DNA of 14,652 bases. Origin: Tenericutes bacterium HGW-Tenericutes-5 (GTDB taxonomy: Bacteria > Bacillota_I > Bacilli_A > Izemoplasmatales > Hujiaoplasmataceae). This document shows positions 7,597 through 14,461 of this stretch, piece after piece; the first letter of the stretch is position 1; every line of letters starts with the position of its first letter. Below the pieces are notes generated by a model. The model had not been told where the DNA came from, did no database searches, and saw only the letters and a list, made by a program, of their open reading frames with translations. The translations under genes and the position numbers were made by a program. The stretch covers positions 1 through 14,652 of the forward strand of contig PGXI01000023.1 of the NCBI GenBank assembly GCA_002839125.1, in the 5' to 3' direction.

Positions 7597-8056
7597 ATTT
7601 AAACTCAATGGCGAAATTAAAGAATTAGATACTGATCCAAGCAGAAGATTATTGGATGTTTTAAGAGACGATTTTAATCTAACCGGTCCAAAAGAAGGTT
7701 GTGGTGAAGGTGAATGCGGTGCTTGCGCAGTGCTGATGAATAAAGAAATTGTTAACTCTTGTTCAGTACCTTTAGCTAATGTTCTAAACAAGGAAATTAT
7801 CACAATAGAGGGGTTTTCCAAAACAAAAAGATATCAAGTTATTAAGGACTCATTTGCCAAAGCCGGTGGTGTTCAGTGTGGTTTTTGTACGCCAGGAATG
7901 ATTATAGCTACCGAGAGTTTGTTGAATAAGAATCCCCATCCAAATGAGTTTGAGATTAAGATTGGACTATCCGGAAACTTGTGTCGATGTACCGGTTATA
8001 ACTTAATTATCGAAGCTGTTAAATTAGCGGCTGAAGCAGGTGAAGGTTTATGGTAA
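7583..8056 (+). CDS. Xanthine dehydrogenase-type 2Fe-2S subunit
   Basis: This 157-residue small subunit carries all eight cysteines for two [2Fe-2S] clusters. The plant-type ferredoxin half has Cys40, Cys45, Cys48 and Cys60 (GCGEGECGAC, then Cys60 twelve residues on). The helical half has CGFC (Cys99, Cys102) and CRC (Cys133, Cys135). It relays electrons from the Mo centre to FAD. The length is normal for the family. The ATG at 7583 has GGAG at 7569-7572 upstream, and the gene overlaps both neighbours (14 bases upstream, 7 downstream), so the three subunits are probably made in step. In E. coli this type of subunit is called XdhC, a name shared with the unrelated maturation factor, so no symbol is given here. 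The gene order Mo, Fe-S, FAD differs from the E. coli xdhABC order (Mo, FAD, Fe-S). Confidence 0.95.
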   Translation: MAKIKFKLNGEIKELDTDPSRRLLDVLRDDFNLTGPKEGCGEGECGACAVLMNKEIVNSCSVPLANVLNKEIITIEGFSKTKRYQVIKDSFAKAGGVQCGFCTPGMIIATESLLNKNPHPNEFEIKIGLSGNLCRCTGYNLIIEAVKLAAEAGEGLW

Positions 8057-8892
8057 CATCTTATATTCCTTTAAACTTAGATGAGTGTCTAAAAATATTA
8101 AGTGATAAACAGGTAAGAATAGTAGCTGGTGGGACCGATATGTTAATTCAAAACCGATCTCATACTTCAATGCCAATTGGTTTTAAATCTGACGTTTGTT
8201 ATATCAGCAATATTGAAGAACTTAAGAAGATTTATGAAGATGAGACGTTTGTTTATATCGGTAGTGTTTGTTCTTTAGAAGCAATAATGGAAAGTGAATT
8301 GGTACCAGAACTTCTAAAGAATACAATTTTAGAAATGGCTTCACCTGCGATTAGACATACCGCAACATTAGCTGGTAATATTGGTAATGCTTCTCCAGCA
8401 GGGGATTCATTAGTACCGCTTTATCTTCTTGATGCTTTAGTAGAGAAGAGATCTATCAAAGGCGTTAGTAAAGTTGCTTTGTCTGATTTTATTACTGGTG
8501 TAAGAAAAATTGATCTTGAAAAAGATGAGTTAATTACTAAAGTTATTATTCCAAAGATTAGTTTTACCAAGAGTTATTTTAAGAAGGTAGGTCCGCGATT
8601 AAGTGATGCAATCTCTAAGTTATCTTTTGCGGGAGCCTATAAATTAGAAAATGATCTTGTTAAAGATATTAGAATTGCTTTTGGTAGCGTTAATGTAACT
8701 GTTGTTAGAAGAAGAGATTTAGAAGAAAGATTAATTGGAAAAACCAAAGATGAAGTTAAAAAAATGGTAAGTGAAATAGTTGATTGGTATGAAGAGTTTA
8801 TTAAGCCGATAGATGATCAAAGATCAAATAAGGAATATCGGAAGAGTATTTCACTGAAGTTATTGAGGTCTTTTATTGAAAATATCGAATAA
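8050..8892 (+). CDS. xdhB: Xanthine dehydrogenase-type FAD-binding subunit
   Basis: This 280-residue medium subunit of the molybdenum hydroxylase belongs to the CoxM/XdhB FAD family. The first FAD pyrophosphate loop reads VAGGTD (25-30). The second reads TLAGNIGNASPAGD (106-119), in which AGN replaces the common GGN. The rest, including a C-terminal region with VRRRDLEERL, fits the CO dehydrogenase flavoprotein C-terminal domain. It would pass electrons from the 2Fe-2S subunit to NAD or another acceptor. Length is normal. Start ATG 8050 overlaps the 2Fe-2S gene by 7 bases, with AGGTGA at 8038-8043 as the likely ribosome binding site. Confidence 0.92.
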   Translation: MVTSYIPLNLDECLKILSDKQVRIVAGGTDMLIQNRSHTSMPIGFKSDVCYISNIEELKKIYEDETFVYIGSVCSLEAIMESELVPELLKNTILEMASPAIRHTATLAGNIGNASPAGDSLVPLYLLDALVEKRSIKGVSKVALSDFITGVRKIDLEKDELITKVIIPKISFTKSYFKKVGPRLSDAISKLSFAGAYKLENDLVKDIRIAFGSVNVTVVRRRDLEERLIGKTKDEVKKMVSEIVDWYEEFIKPIDDQRSNKEYRKSISLKLLRSFIENIE

Positions 8893-8899
8893 AGGGGGG
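8893..8899 (+). promoter_or_regulatory. Unusual G-run ribosome binding site of ade
   Basis: A run of six G after AAA lies 6 bases before TTG 8906. It picks out this TTG as start in place of an in-frame ATG at 8876 that sits inside the FAD subunit gene. Confidence 0.6.
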
Positions 8900-8905
8900 C
8901 TTAGT

Positions 8906-10621
8906 TTGGATAAGTTGAGATTGCTTGCGATTGCTAGAGGCGAAGAATTAGCTGATTTAGTTATTAAAAATGCCAAAATTATCAATGTTTATACCAAAGA
9001 CATCGATACTGGAAATCTAGCAATAGCTGATGGGACGATTATTGGAATTGGTGATTATGCAGGCAAAGAGGAAATAGATCTATCAGGGTACTATTTAGCA
9101 CCGGGTTTTATTGATGGTCATGTTCATATTGAATCGAGTATGCTGACACCGAATAATTACGCAAGAGCGGTTTTAAAGCGTGGTACAACTTTAGTTGTAG
9201 CTGATTGTCATGAAATAGCTAATGTCTTAGGAGATACTGGAATTGATTTTATGCTTGAAACAGCTAAAGCGTCTTCAATTGATGTTTTTATGATGATTCC
9301 TTCATGTGTGCCTTCAACGCCATTTGAGACTTCTGGAGCGATTCTTAAAGCTAAGGATATTGAGAAGTATCGCAAATCTAAGAATGTTTTAGGTTTAGGA
9401 GAGATGATGGATTATCCGGGAGCGATTCATGGAAATAGTGATGTGTTAGAAAAACTGGAGATATTTAATGACTTAGTGATTGATGGTCACGCACCTTCAG
9501 TAACTGGTAAAGAACTTAATGCTTATCGGTTAAATGGAATTGCGACAGACCATGAGTGCACAACTCCAGAAGAACTTATTGAAAAGGTTAAGCTAGGAAT
9601 GTATGTACATTTAAGAGAAGGTTCTCAAACCAAAAATGTCAGTGATCTCTTAGGGGGTTTAAATCCTGCTTATTATAACCGAATATTGTTTTGCAGCGAC
9701 GACTTACATCCTAGCGATATTAATAGAATTGGCCATATCGATAACAACATAAATATCGCAATAAAGAATGGAATAGAACCAATTGCAGCGATTTCAATGG
9801 CGACATTAAATATTGCAGAATGTTACAATCTAAAAAATGTCGGAGCGATAGCGCCTGGCAAGCAAGCAGATTTTGTATGTTTTAAAGATTTAGACAATAT
9901 TAAAATCAATCATGTCTTTAAGAATGGTAAAACTGTTGTTTGGGAAAATAAATTGCTAGTTGATCCAGTTAAAATTGATACTGGAAAAGTAACTGATACA
10001 GTTAAAATCGACTTTGACAATATCGATTTGAATGTTAAGTTAAATAGTGATTTAGTCAATGTTATTGGCTTGGTAAAAAATAATGTAACTACAAAAAAAT
10101 TAGTCGAAAGAGTTGTTTTAAAGGATGGTTTATTTTTATCAAAAAATAATCCTGGGCTATTAAAACTTTGTGTACTTGAAAGACATAAAAAAAGTGGTAA
10201 TATTGGTAAAGGAATTGTTAAAGGCTACGGATTAAAAAACGGAGCTTTAGCAATGACCATTGCCCATGATTCCCATAACTTAATTTGTCTTGGAGATAAT
10301 GACTTAGATATGATGCTTGCTATTGAAAAAATAAAAAACATTGGTGGTGGAATTGTCTTAGTCAGTGAAAATAAAGTTTTAGATTATCTAAATTTAGAAG
10401 TAGCTGGATTGATGACTAGCAAGACGTTAGAATTTGTGGAAGAACGATTAGATAGTTTAGACAAGTTAATTAGAAATATGGGTGTAAGTGAAGAGATAGA
10501 AGATCCATTCTTGCAACTAGCATTTTTATCCTTAGCAGTTATACCAGAACTTAAGTTAACTGATTTAGGATTATTTGATGTCAGTAAGTACAAAATCATT
10601 TCCTTGGAAGCTGGTGAGTAG
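8906..10621 (+). CDS. ade: Adenine deaminase
   Basis: This 571-residue protein resembles bacterial adenine deaminase (Ade) over its full length. The metal and active-site motifs are GHVHIESSM (His72, His74), DCHEI (His102, Glu103), DGHAP (His195) followed by GKELNAY, DHE (His216, Glu217) and CSDD (Asp265, Asp266). The C-terminal adenine deaminase domain contains AHDSHN and ends with AFLSL-VIPELKLT and GLFD, as in E. coli Ade. It converts adenine to hypoxanthine plus ammonia, which would feed the adjacent xanthine dehydrogenase-type enzyme. Start TTG 8906 matches the expected N-terminus better than the ATG at 8876. A short in-frame repeat of VKID (first GTT codon at 9968, second at 10001, an 11-residue period) lies in the linker between the barrel and the C-terminal domain. 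Three bases separate it from the next gene. Confidence 0.93.
   Translation: MDKLRLLAIARGEELADLVIKNAKIINVYTKDIDTGNLAIADGTIIGIGDYAGKEEIDLSGYYLAPGFIDGHVHIESSMLTPNNYARAVLKRGTTLVVADCHEIANVLGDTGIDFMLETAKASSIDVFMMIPSCVPSTPFETSGAILKAKDIEKYRKSKNVLGLGEMMDYPGAIHGNSDVLEKLEIFNDLVIDGHAPSVTGKELNAYRLNGIATDHECTTPEELIEKVKLGMYVHLREGSQTKNVSDLLGGLNPAYYNRILFCSDDLHPSDINRIGHIDNNINIAIKNGIEPIAAISMATLNIAECYNLKNVGAIAPGKQADFVCFKDLDNIKINHVFKNGKTVVWENKLLVDPVKIDTGKVTDTVKIDFDNIDLNVKLNSDLVNVIGLVKNNVTTKKLVERVVLKDGLFLSKNNPGLLKLCVLERHKKSGNIGKGIVKGYGLKNGALAMTIAHDSHNLICLGDNDLDMMLAIEKIKNIGGGIVLVSENKVLDYLNLEVAGLMTSKTLEFVEERLDSLDKLIRNMGVSEEIEDPFLQLAFLSLAVIPELKLTDLGLFDVSKYKIISLEAGE
10613..10618 (+). promoter_or_regulatory. Ribosome binding site of the threonine synthase-like gene
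   Basis: GGTGAG overlaps the last codons of ade and lies 6 bases before TTG 10625, supporting that TTG as the start. Confidence 0.55.
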
Positions 10622-10624
10622 ATT

Positions 10625-11884
10625 TTGAGTTACATATTAGGTTATCGTTGCACCCTGTGTAATGAGTTCTACAAAAAAGATAAAGAAATGTTGACTTGTC
10701 CTAAATGCTCGGATGAGGGTATTTTAGATATAGAGTATGATTATCAAGAGATTGCTAAGGTGTTTAATAAAAATACTCTTCTTGAAAATAAAGATTTATC
10801 TATTTGGCGATATTTACCACTTTTGCCAGTTGAAGAAAAATATACGAAGAATACTTTAAGAGTTGGATTCACACCACTCTTAAAGAGCAATAGCTTAGTT
10901 AATAAATATGAGGTTAAGAACTTGTATTTTAAAGATGATGGAGTTAATCCGACCCAGTCTTTAAAAGATCGAGCAAGTGTCATAGCTTGCGTTAAGGCAT
11001 TGGAGTTGGGTAACGGTGTAGTTGCTTGTTCATCAACCGGTAATGCAGCTTCGTCGTTAGCGGGTAATGCCGCTCGGCTTGGATTAAAGACGGTTATTTT
11101 CGTACCTAAAAGAGCTCCAGTCGGTAAACTAACGCAACTATTAGCTTTTGGAGCTGATGTTATTAAGGTTGATGGTGATTATAAAAAAGCCTATAGTTTA
11201 TCAAAGAAAGCAATTGATCATTTTGGTTGGTATAACCGTAATGCCGCGATCAACCCTAACTTAATTGAAGGTAAGAAGACGGTAGCTTTAGAGATAGCTG
11301 AACAATTGAATTTTAAACCCAGTGATTGGGTCGTAGTTTCTGTTGGCGACGGATGTACAATTGGTGGAGTCTATAAAGGTTTTTATGATCTTTACAAGCT
11401 GAAAATGATTGAAAAGATTCCAAAGATTCTTGGAGTACAAGCTTTAGGATGTTCCCCGTTTTATGCTGCTTTTAAAGAGAATAGAGACTTGGAAGAAACG
11501 GAAGAAGCGACTTATGCTGATAGTATAGCAGTGGGGATTCCAAGAAATCCAGTTAAAGGTATGAATGCAGTAAAGTTTAGTAACGGTGATTTCGTCGCTG
11601 TAACTGATGATGAAATTAAAGAAGCAATGAAAGAGTTAGCTAGTTCCGAAGGAATATTTGCTGAACCTGCCGCTGCTGCTAGTTTTGCAGGATTTAAAAA
11701 AGCGGTTAAGGAGAAAATAATTAAACCGGAGGATGAAGTAACGATTATTATTACTGGTAATGGTCTTAAGGACACCGCTAGTGCACTAAAAACTTTGAAA
11801 GAACCTAGTCTTTTAAATGATAGTTTAGAAGAACTGGTTGAATATATGAATGCAAAAGGAAAAGAGGACTTAAAAAATGAGTAA
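10625..11884 (+). CDS. Threonine synthase-like PLP enzyme with N-terminal zinc ribbon
   Basis: This 419-residue fold-type II PLP enzyme starts with a zinc-ribbon-like knuckle (Cys9, Cys12, Cys25, Cys28), as found in threonine synthases of the archaeal/Bacillus type. The PLP lysine is Lys114 in SLKDRA, preceded by the FKDDGVNPT stretch. The cofactor loop reads SSTGNAAS (136-143). The phosphate-binding stretch reads VSVGDGCTIGG in place of the more usual glycine-rich PTGN-type loop. The context of purine genes, with no homoserine kinase or homoserine dehydrogenase nearby, argues against threonine synthesis. A beta-elimination or beta-replacement on an amino acid made from purine is more likely (inference). 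The TTG start is supported by GGTGAG. It overlaps the next PLP gene by 8 bases, which suggests the two act together. YgeX itself is excluded because its active-site surroundings and N-terminus differ. Confidence 0.8.
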   Translation: MSYILGYRCTLCNEFYKKDKEMLTCPKCSDEGILDIEYDYQEIAKVFNKNTLLENKDLSIWRYLPLLPVEEKYTKNTLRVGFTPLLKSNSLVNKYEVKNLYFKDDGVNPTQSLKDRASVIACVKALELGNGVVACSSTGNAASSLAGNAARLGLKTVIFVPKRAPVGKLTQLLAFGADVIKVDGDYKKAYSLSKKAIDHFGWYNRNAAINPNLIEGKKTVALEIAEQLNFKPSDWVVVSVGDGCTIGGVYKGFYDLYKLKMIEKIPKILGVQALGCSPFYAAFKENRDLEETEEATYADSIAVGIPRNPVKGMNAVKFSNGDFVAVTDDEIKEAMKELASSEGIFAEPAAAASFAGFKKAVKEKIIKPEDEVTIIITGNGLKDTASALKTLKEPSLLNDSLEELVEYMNAKGKEDLKNE

Positions 11885-13235
11885 AATACCATTTGGACCA
11901 ACTTATGATGAGATGGCACATCCATCATTAATTGATCCTAAAGTAAGAAAAAGAGCTTTAGAAAACAAGGATAATGAACTTGATCCAATCAATCTTTTTA
12001 ACATTAATTGGCGGGATGAAGAGAACAATGTCCACAAGATTGTGCTGCCTAAAGAATTAACTGGTGTTGAATGTAATATCGTAGTTTTATTAGGAAAATA
12101 TTATCCAAGCGGGTCACATAAAGTTGGTCCAGCATATTCTACTCTTATTGAAGGATGTGTAGATCAAACGATAATGCCTGGCGAACATACAATTTTAGGA
12201 CCATCAACCGGTAATTTTGGTATTGGCGTTTCTTATATTTGTAATTTGATGAAATATGATTCAATAGTCATAATGCCAGATAATATGAGTAAAGAAAGAT
12301 ATGAAAGAATTAGAAAATATGGAGCGAAGTTAGATTTAACTCCAGGAACTGAATCAGATGTAATATTAACTTTAGAAAGAACTTTTGAGTTAAAGAAAGA
12401 TCCTAAGAACCGATCACTTGCTCAATTTGAACTATTACCAAATTATCGTTTCCATCGCCATGTTACTGGTAGTGCTTGTGTGGATGCAGTTAAGGGTATT
12501 GGAAATGGCCGTATTGCAGTGTTCACCTCAGCTCCTGGTTCAGCTGGAACTTTAGCGGCAGGAGATCATATCAAGAAGGTTTTCCCCGAATCTAAAGTTG
12601 TTGCTTTAGAGCCTTATGAATGTTCTACACTTATGAATGGTGGTAGAGGACAACATCGTATTGAAGGTATTGGTGATAAGATGTGTACCCTAATTCACAA
12701 TGTTTTAAACACTGATTTTATTGCTCTTATAAAAGATGAAGAATCAGTACAGGGATTAAAATTAATTCATGATGGAACTAACATATTGGTCGAATATGGG
12801 GTGGATAGAAACATTGCCTTAGAAATGAAAGAACTTTTTGGAGTATCAGGAATTTGTAATATTCTCGGTGCTATCAAGATGGCTAAGTATTTAAAACTTG
12901 GTCCTGACGATAATGTTGTGACAATCGCTACTGACGGATACGACAGATATGAAACTGTCTTAACTGATTTAAATAAAAGATATCTAGAAACGGAAGACTT
13001 TGTTTTAAGAAGATGGTTTAAAGATGTATTCTTAAAAGCTAACACTTGTGATATAGCTGATTATAGACCGTTAAGTCAAAAAGAAAAATTATTCCATCAA
13101 AAGGAAAAAGATTGGTTGAAATTTGGCTATTCTAAAGAGTATCTTGATTCAATGAAATCACAAGATTTTTGGGATAAAGAGTATGAACTGATTCATCACT
13201 ATGATGAATTGATTAAAAGAATGCGTGAGGAATAA
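11877..13235 (+). CDS. Cysteine synthase/TrpB-like PLP enzyme with C-terminal extension, function unknown
   Basis: This 452-residue fold-type II PLP protein has its Schiff-base lysine at Lys82 in PSGSHKVGP; the HK pair recalls tryptophan synthase beta. The cofactor loop is STGNFG (110-115) and the phosphate-binding loop SAPGSAGT (218-225). An N-terminal extension of about 65 residues precedes the catalytic core. About 90-100 residues rich in charged and aromatic amino acids follow the core (from around residue 355), with no motif I recognise. The whole is longer than ordinary cysteine synthases (about 310). The reaction is unknown. Position between the threonine synthase-like gene and the YgeY-type hydrolase suggests a late step on a ureido- or diamino-acid. 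Start ATG 11877 overlaps the previous gene by 8 bases, with AGAGG at 11863-11867 upstream. Confidence 0.8.
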   Translation: MSKIPFGPTYDEMAHPSLIDPKVRKRALENKDNELDPINLFNINWRDEENNVHKIVLPKELTGVECNIVVLLGKYYPSGSHKVGPAYSTLIEGCVDQTIMPGEHTILGPSTGNFGIGVSYICNLMKYDSIVIMPDNMSKERYERIRKYGAKLDLTPGTESDVILTLERTFELKKDPKNRSLAQFELLPNYRFHRHVTGSACVDAVKGIGNGRIAVFTSAPGSAGTLAAGDHIKKVFPESKVVALEPYECSTLMNGGRGQHRIEGIGDKMCTLIHNVLNTDFIALIKDEESVQGLKLIHDGTNILVEYGVDRNIALEMKELFGVSGICNILGAIKMAKYLKLGPDDNVVTIATDGYDRYETVLTDLNKRYLETEDFVLRRWFKDVFLKANTCDIADYRPLSQKEKLFHQKEKDWLKFGYSKEYLDSMKSQDFWDKEYELIHHYDELIKRMREE

Positions 13236-13238
13236 AAT

Positions 13239-14441
13239 ATGGAATTTAAGAAAATTTTAGATTTAGCAAACAAATATGAACCAGAAATGACAAAATTCTT
13301 AAGAGATATGATAAGAATCCCTTCTGAAAGTTGCGGAGAAGAAAAAGTTGTTTTAAGAATAAAAGAAGAGATGGAAGCCGTTGGTTTCGATGAAGTTAGA
13401 ATTGATAAGATGGGTAACGTCATCGGAAGAATCGGTCATGGTAAACATCTAATAGCGATGGATGCTCATATTGACACCGTTGGTATTGGTGAGATAAAAA
13501 ACTGGTTATTTGATCCTTATGAAGGGTTTGAAGATGAAAGCAAAATCGGTGGTAGAGGTGCTTCAGATCAAGAGGGTGGCATGGCTTCAATGGTTTATGC
13601 CGGCAAGATTATCAAAGATTTAGGTTTAGAGTCTGATTATACTTTACTTATTACCGGTACTGTTCAAGAAGAAGATTGTGACGGTTTGTGTTGGCAATAT
13701 TTGATTGAAGAAGAAAAAATCAAACCTGAGTTTGTCGTAATAACCGAACCGACTAGTTTGAATATCTATAGAGGGCACAGAGGTAGAATGGAAATTAAGG
13801 TTTCCACAACCGGCATTTCTTGTCATGGTAGTGCACCTGAACGTGGCGACAATGCTATTTTCAAGATGGCACCGATATTAATTGAGTTAGAGGAATTAAA
13901 TAAACGTTTATTAGATAACGAATTCCTAGGAAAAGGAACTTTAACTGTCAGTGAGATTTTTTATTCTTCTCCATCTAGATGTGCTGTAGCCGATGGCTGT
14001 ACAGTATCAATTGATAGAAGACTGACAGATGGCGAAACTTTTGAGAGTGCGATAAAAGAAATCCAAGATCTACCATCTGTAAAAAAAGCTAAGGCAATTG
14101 TTGAGATGTATGACTACGCTAGACCTTCATACACGGGTTTAGTATATCCAACTAAATCATATTTTCCAACTTGGGTTTTACCGGAAAATCATGTTGTTTG
14201 TACAACGGCTGTCAAGGCTTATAAAGGTTTGTTTGAAAAACAACCTTTGGTCGATAAATGGACATTTTCTACCAATGCAGTTTCAATAATGGGAAGACAT
14301 AATATCCCTTGTATCGGCTTTGGTCCTGGTAAGGAAGAACAAGCTCACGCACCAAATGAGATAACTTATAAAGAGCATTTAGTTAAAGCATGCGCTATGT
14401 ATGCGGCTATACCAAATATTTATTTAAATGAATTGAAATAA
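13239..14441 (+). CDS. ygeY: YgeY-type M20-family metallohydrolase
   Basis: This 400-residue M20 peptidase/deacylase-family enzyme retains the full di-metal site. His77 and Asp79 are in DAHID, Asp110 in GASDQEGG, Glu144 (general base) and Glu145 in VQEEDCDG, Glu170 in TEPTS, and His370 in QAHAPNE. The GGRGASDQEGGMA and RGHRGR stretches are typical of the YgeY (selenium metabolism-linked hydrolase) subgroup. The small dimerisation domain begins near residue 180 (CHGSAPERGDNA). M20 enzymes of this kind remove acyl or carbamoyl groups from amino acids. In this cluster a ureido-amino acid is a plausible substrate (inference). Start ATG 13239 lies 3 bases after the PLP gene's stop, with GAGGA at 13227-13231 upstream. 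It is followed 20 bases later by a carbamoyltransferase gene, the same pairing as ygeY with ygeW elsewhere. Confidence 0.88.
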   Translation: MEFKKILDLANKYEPEMTKFLRDMIRIPSESCGEEKVVLRIKEEMEAVGFDEVRIDKMGNVIGRIGHGKHLIAMDAHIDTVGIGEIKNWLFDPYEGFEDESKIGGRGASDQEGGMASMVYAGKIIKDLGLESDYTLLITGTVQEEDCDGLCWQYLIEEEKIKPEFVVITEPTSLNIYRGHRGRMEIKVSTTGISCHGSAPERGDNAIFKMAPILIELEELNKRLLDNEFLGKGTLTVSEIFYSSPSRCAVADGCTVSIDRRLTDGETFESAIKEIQDLPSVKKAKAIVEMYDYARPSYTGLVYPTKSYFPTWVLPENHVVCTTAVKAYKGLFEKQPLVDKWTFSTNAVSIMGRHNIPCIGFGPGKEEQAHAPNEITYKEHLVKACAMYAAIPNIYLNELK

Positions 14442-14445
14442 AAAT

Positions 14446-14451
14446 AAGGAG
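14446..14451 (+). promoter_or_regulatory. Ribosome binding site of the carbamoyltransferase gene
   Basis: AAGGAG lies 10 bases before ATG 14462, in the 20-base gap after ygeY. No hairpin that could end transcription is visible in this gap. Confidence 0.7.
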
Positions 14452-14461
14452 AAAACAAACT

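Noticed and set aside
9965..10012. Direct repeat in the ade linker (cagttaaaat twice, first GTT codon at 9968, second at 10001)
   Set aside because: Short, in frame and encoding a VKID repeat in a protein linker; likely chance or minor duplication rather than a regulatory or mobile element.
10625..11884. Ordinary threonine synthase of amino acid biosynthesis
   Set aside because: There are no homoserine pathway genes nearby, the gene overlaps another PLP gene within a purine cluster, and the phosphate-binding region (VGDGCTIGG) differs from the usual motif. The fold assignment is kept but not the pathway.
11877..13235. OrtB, the PLP subunit of 2-amino-4-oxopentanoate thiolase
   Set aside because: The lysine motif is GSHKV rather than the GSFKAR-type I recall for OrtB, and there is no small OrtA gene beside it.
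14442..14461. Possible terminator or promoter between ygeY and the carbamoyltransferase gene
   Set aside because: Only 20 A-rich bases with a ribosome binding site; there is no inverted repeat or -35/-10 pair.
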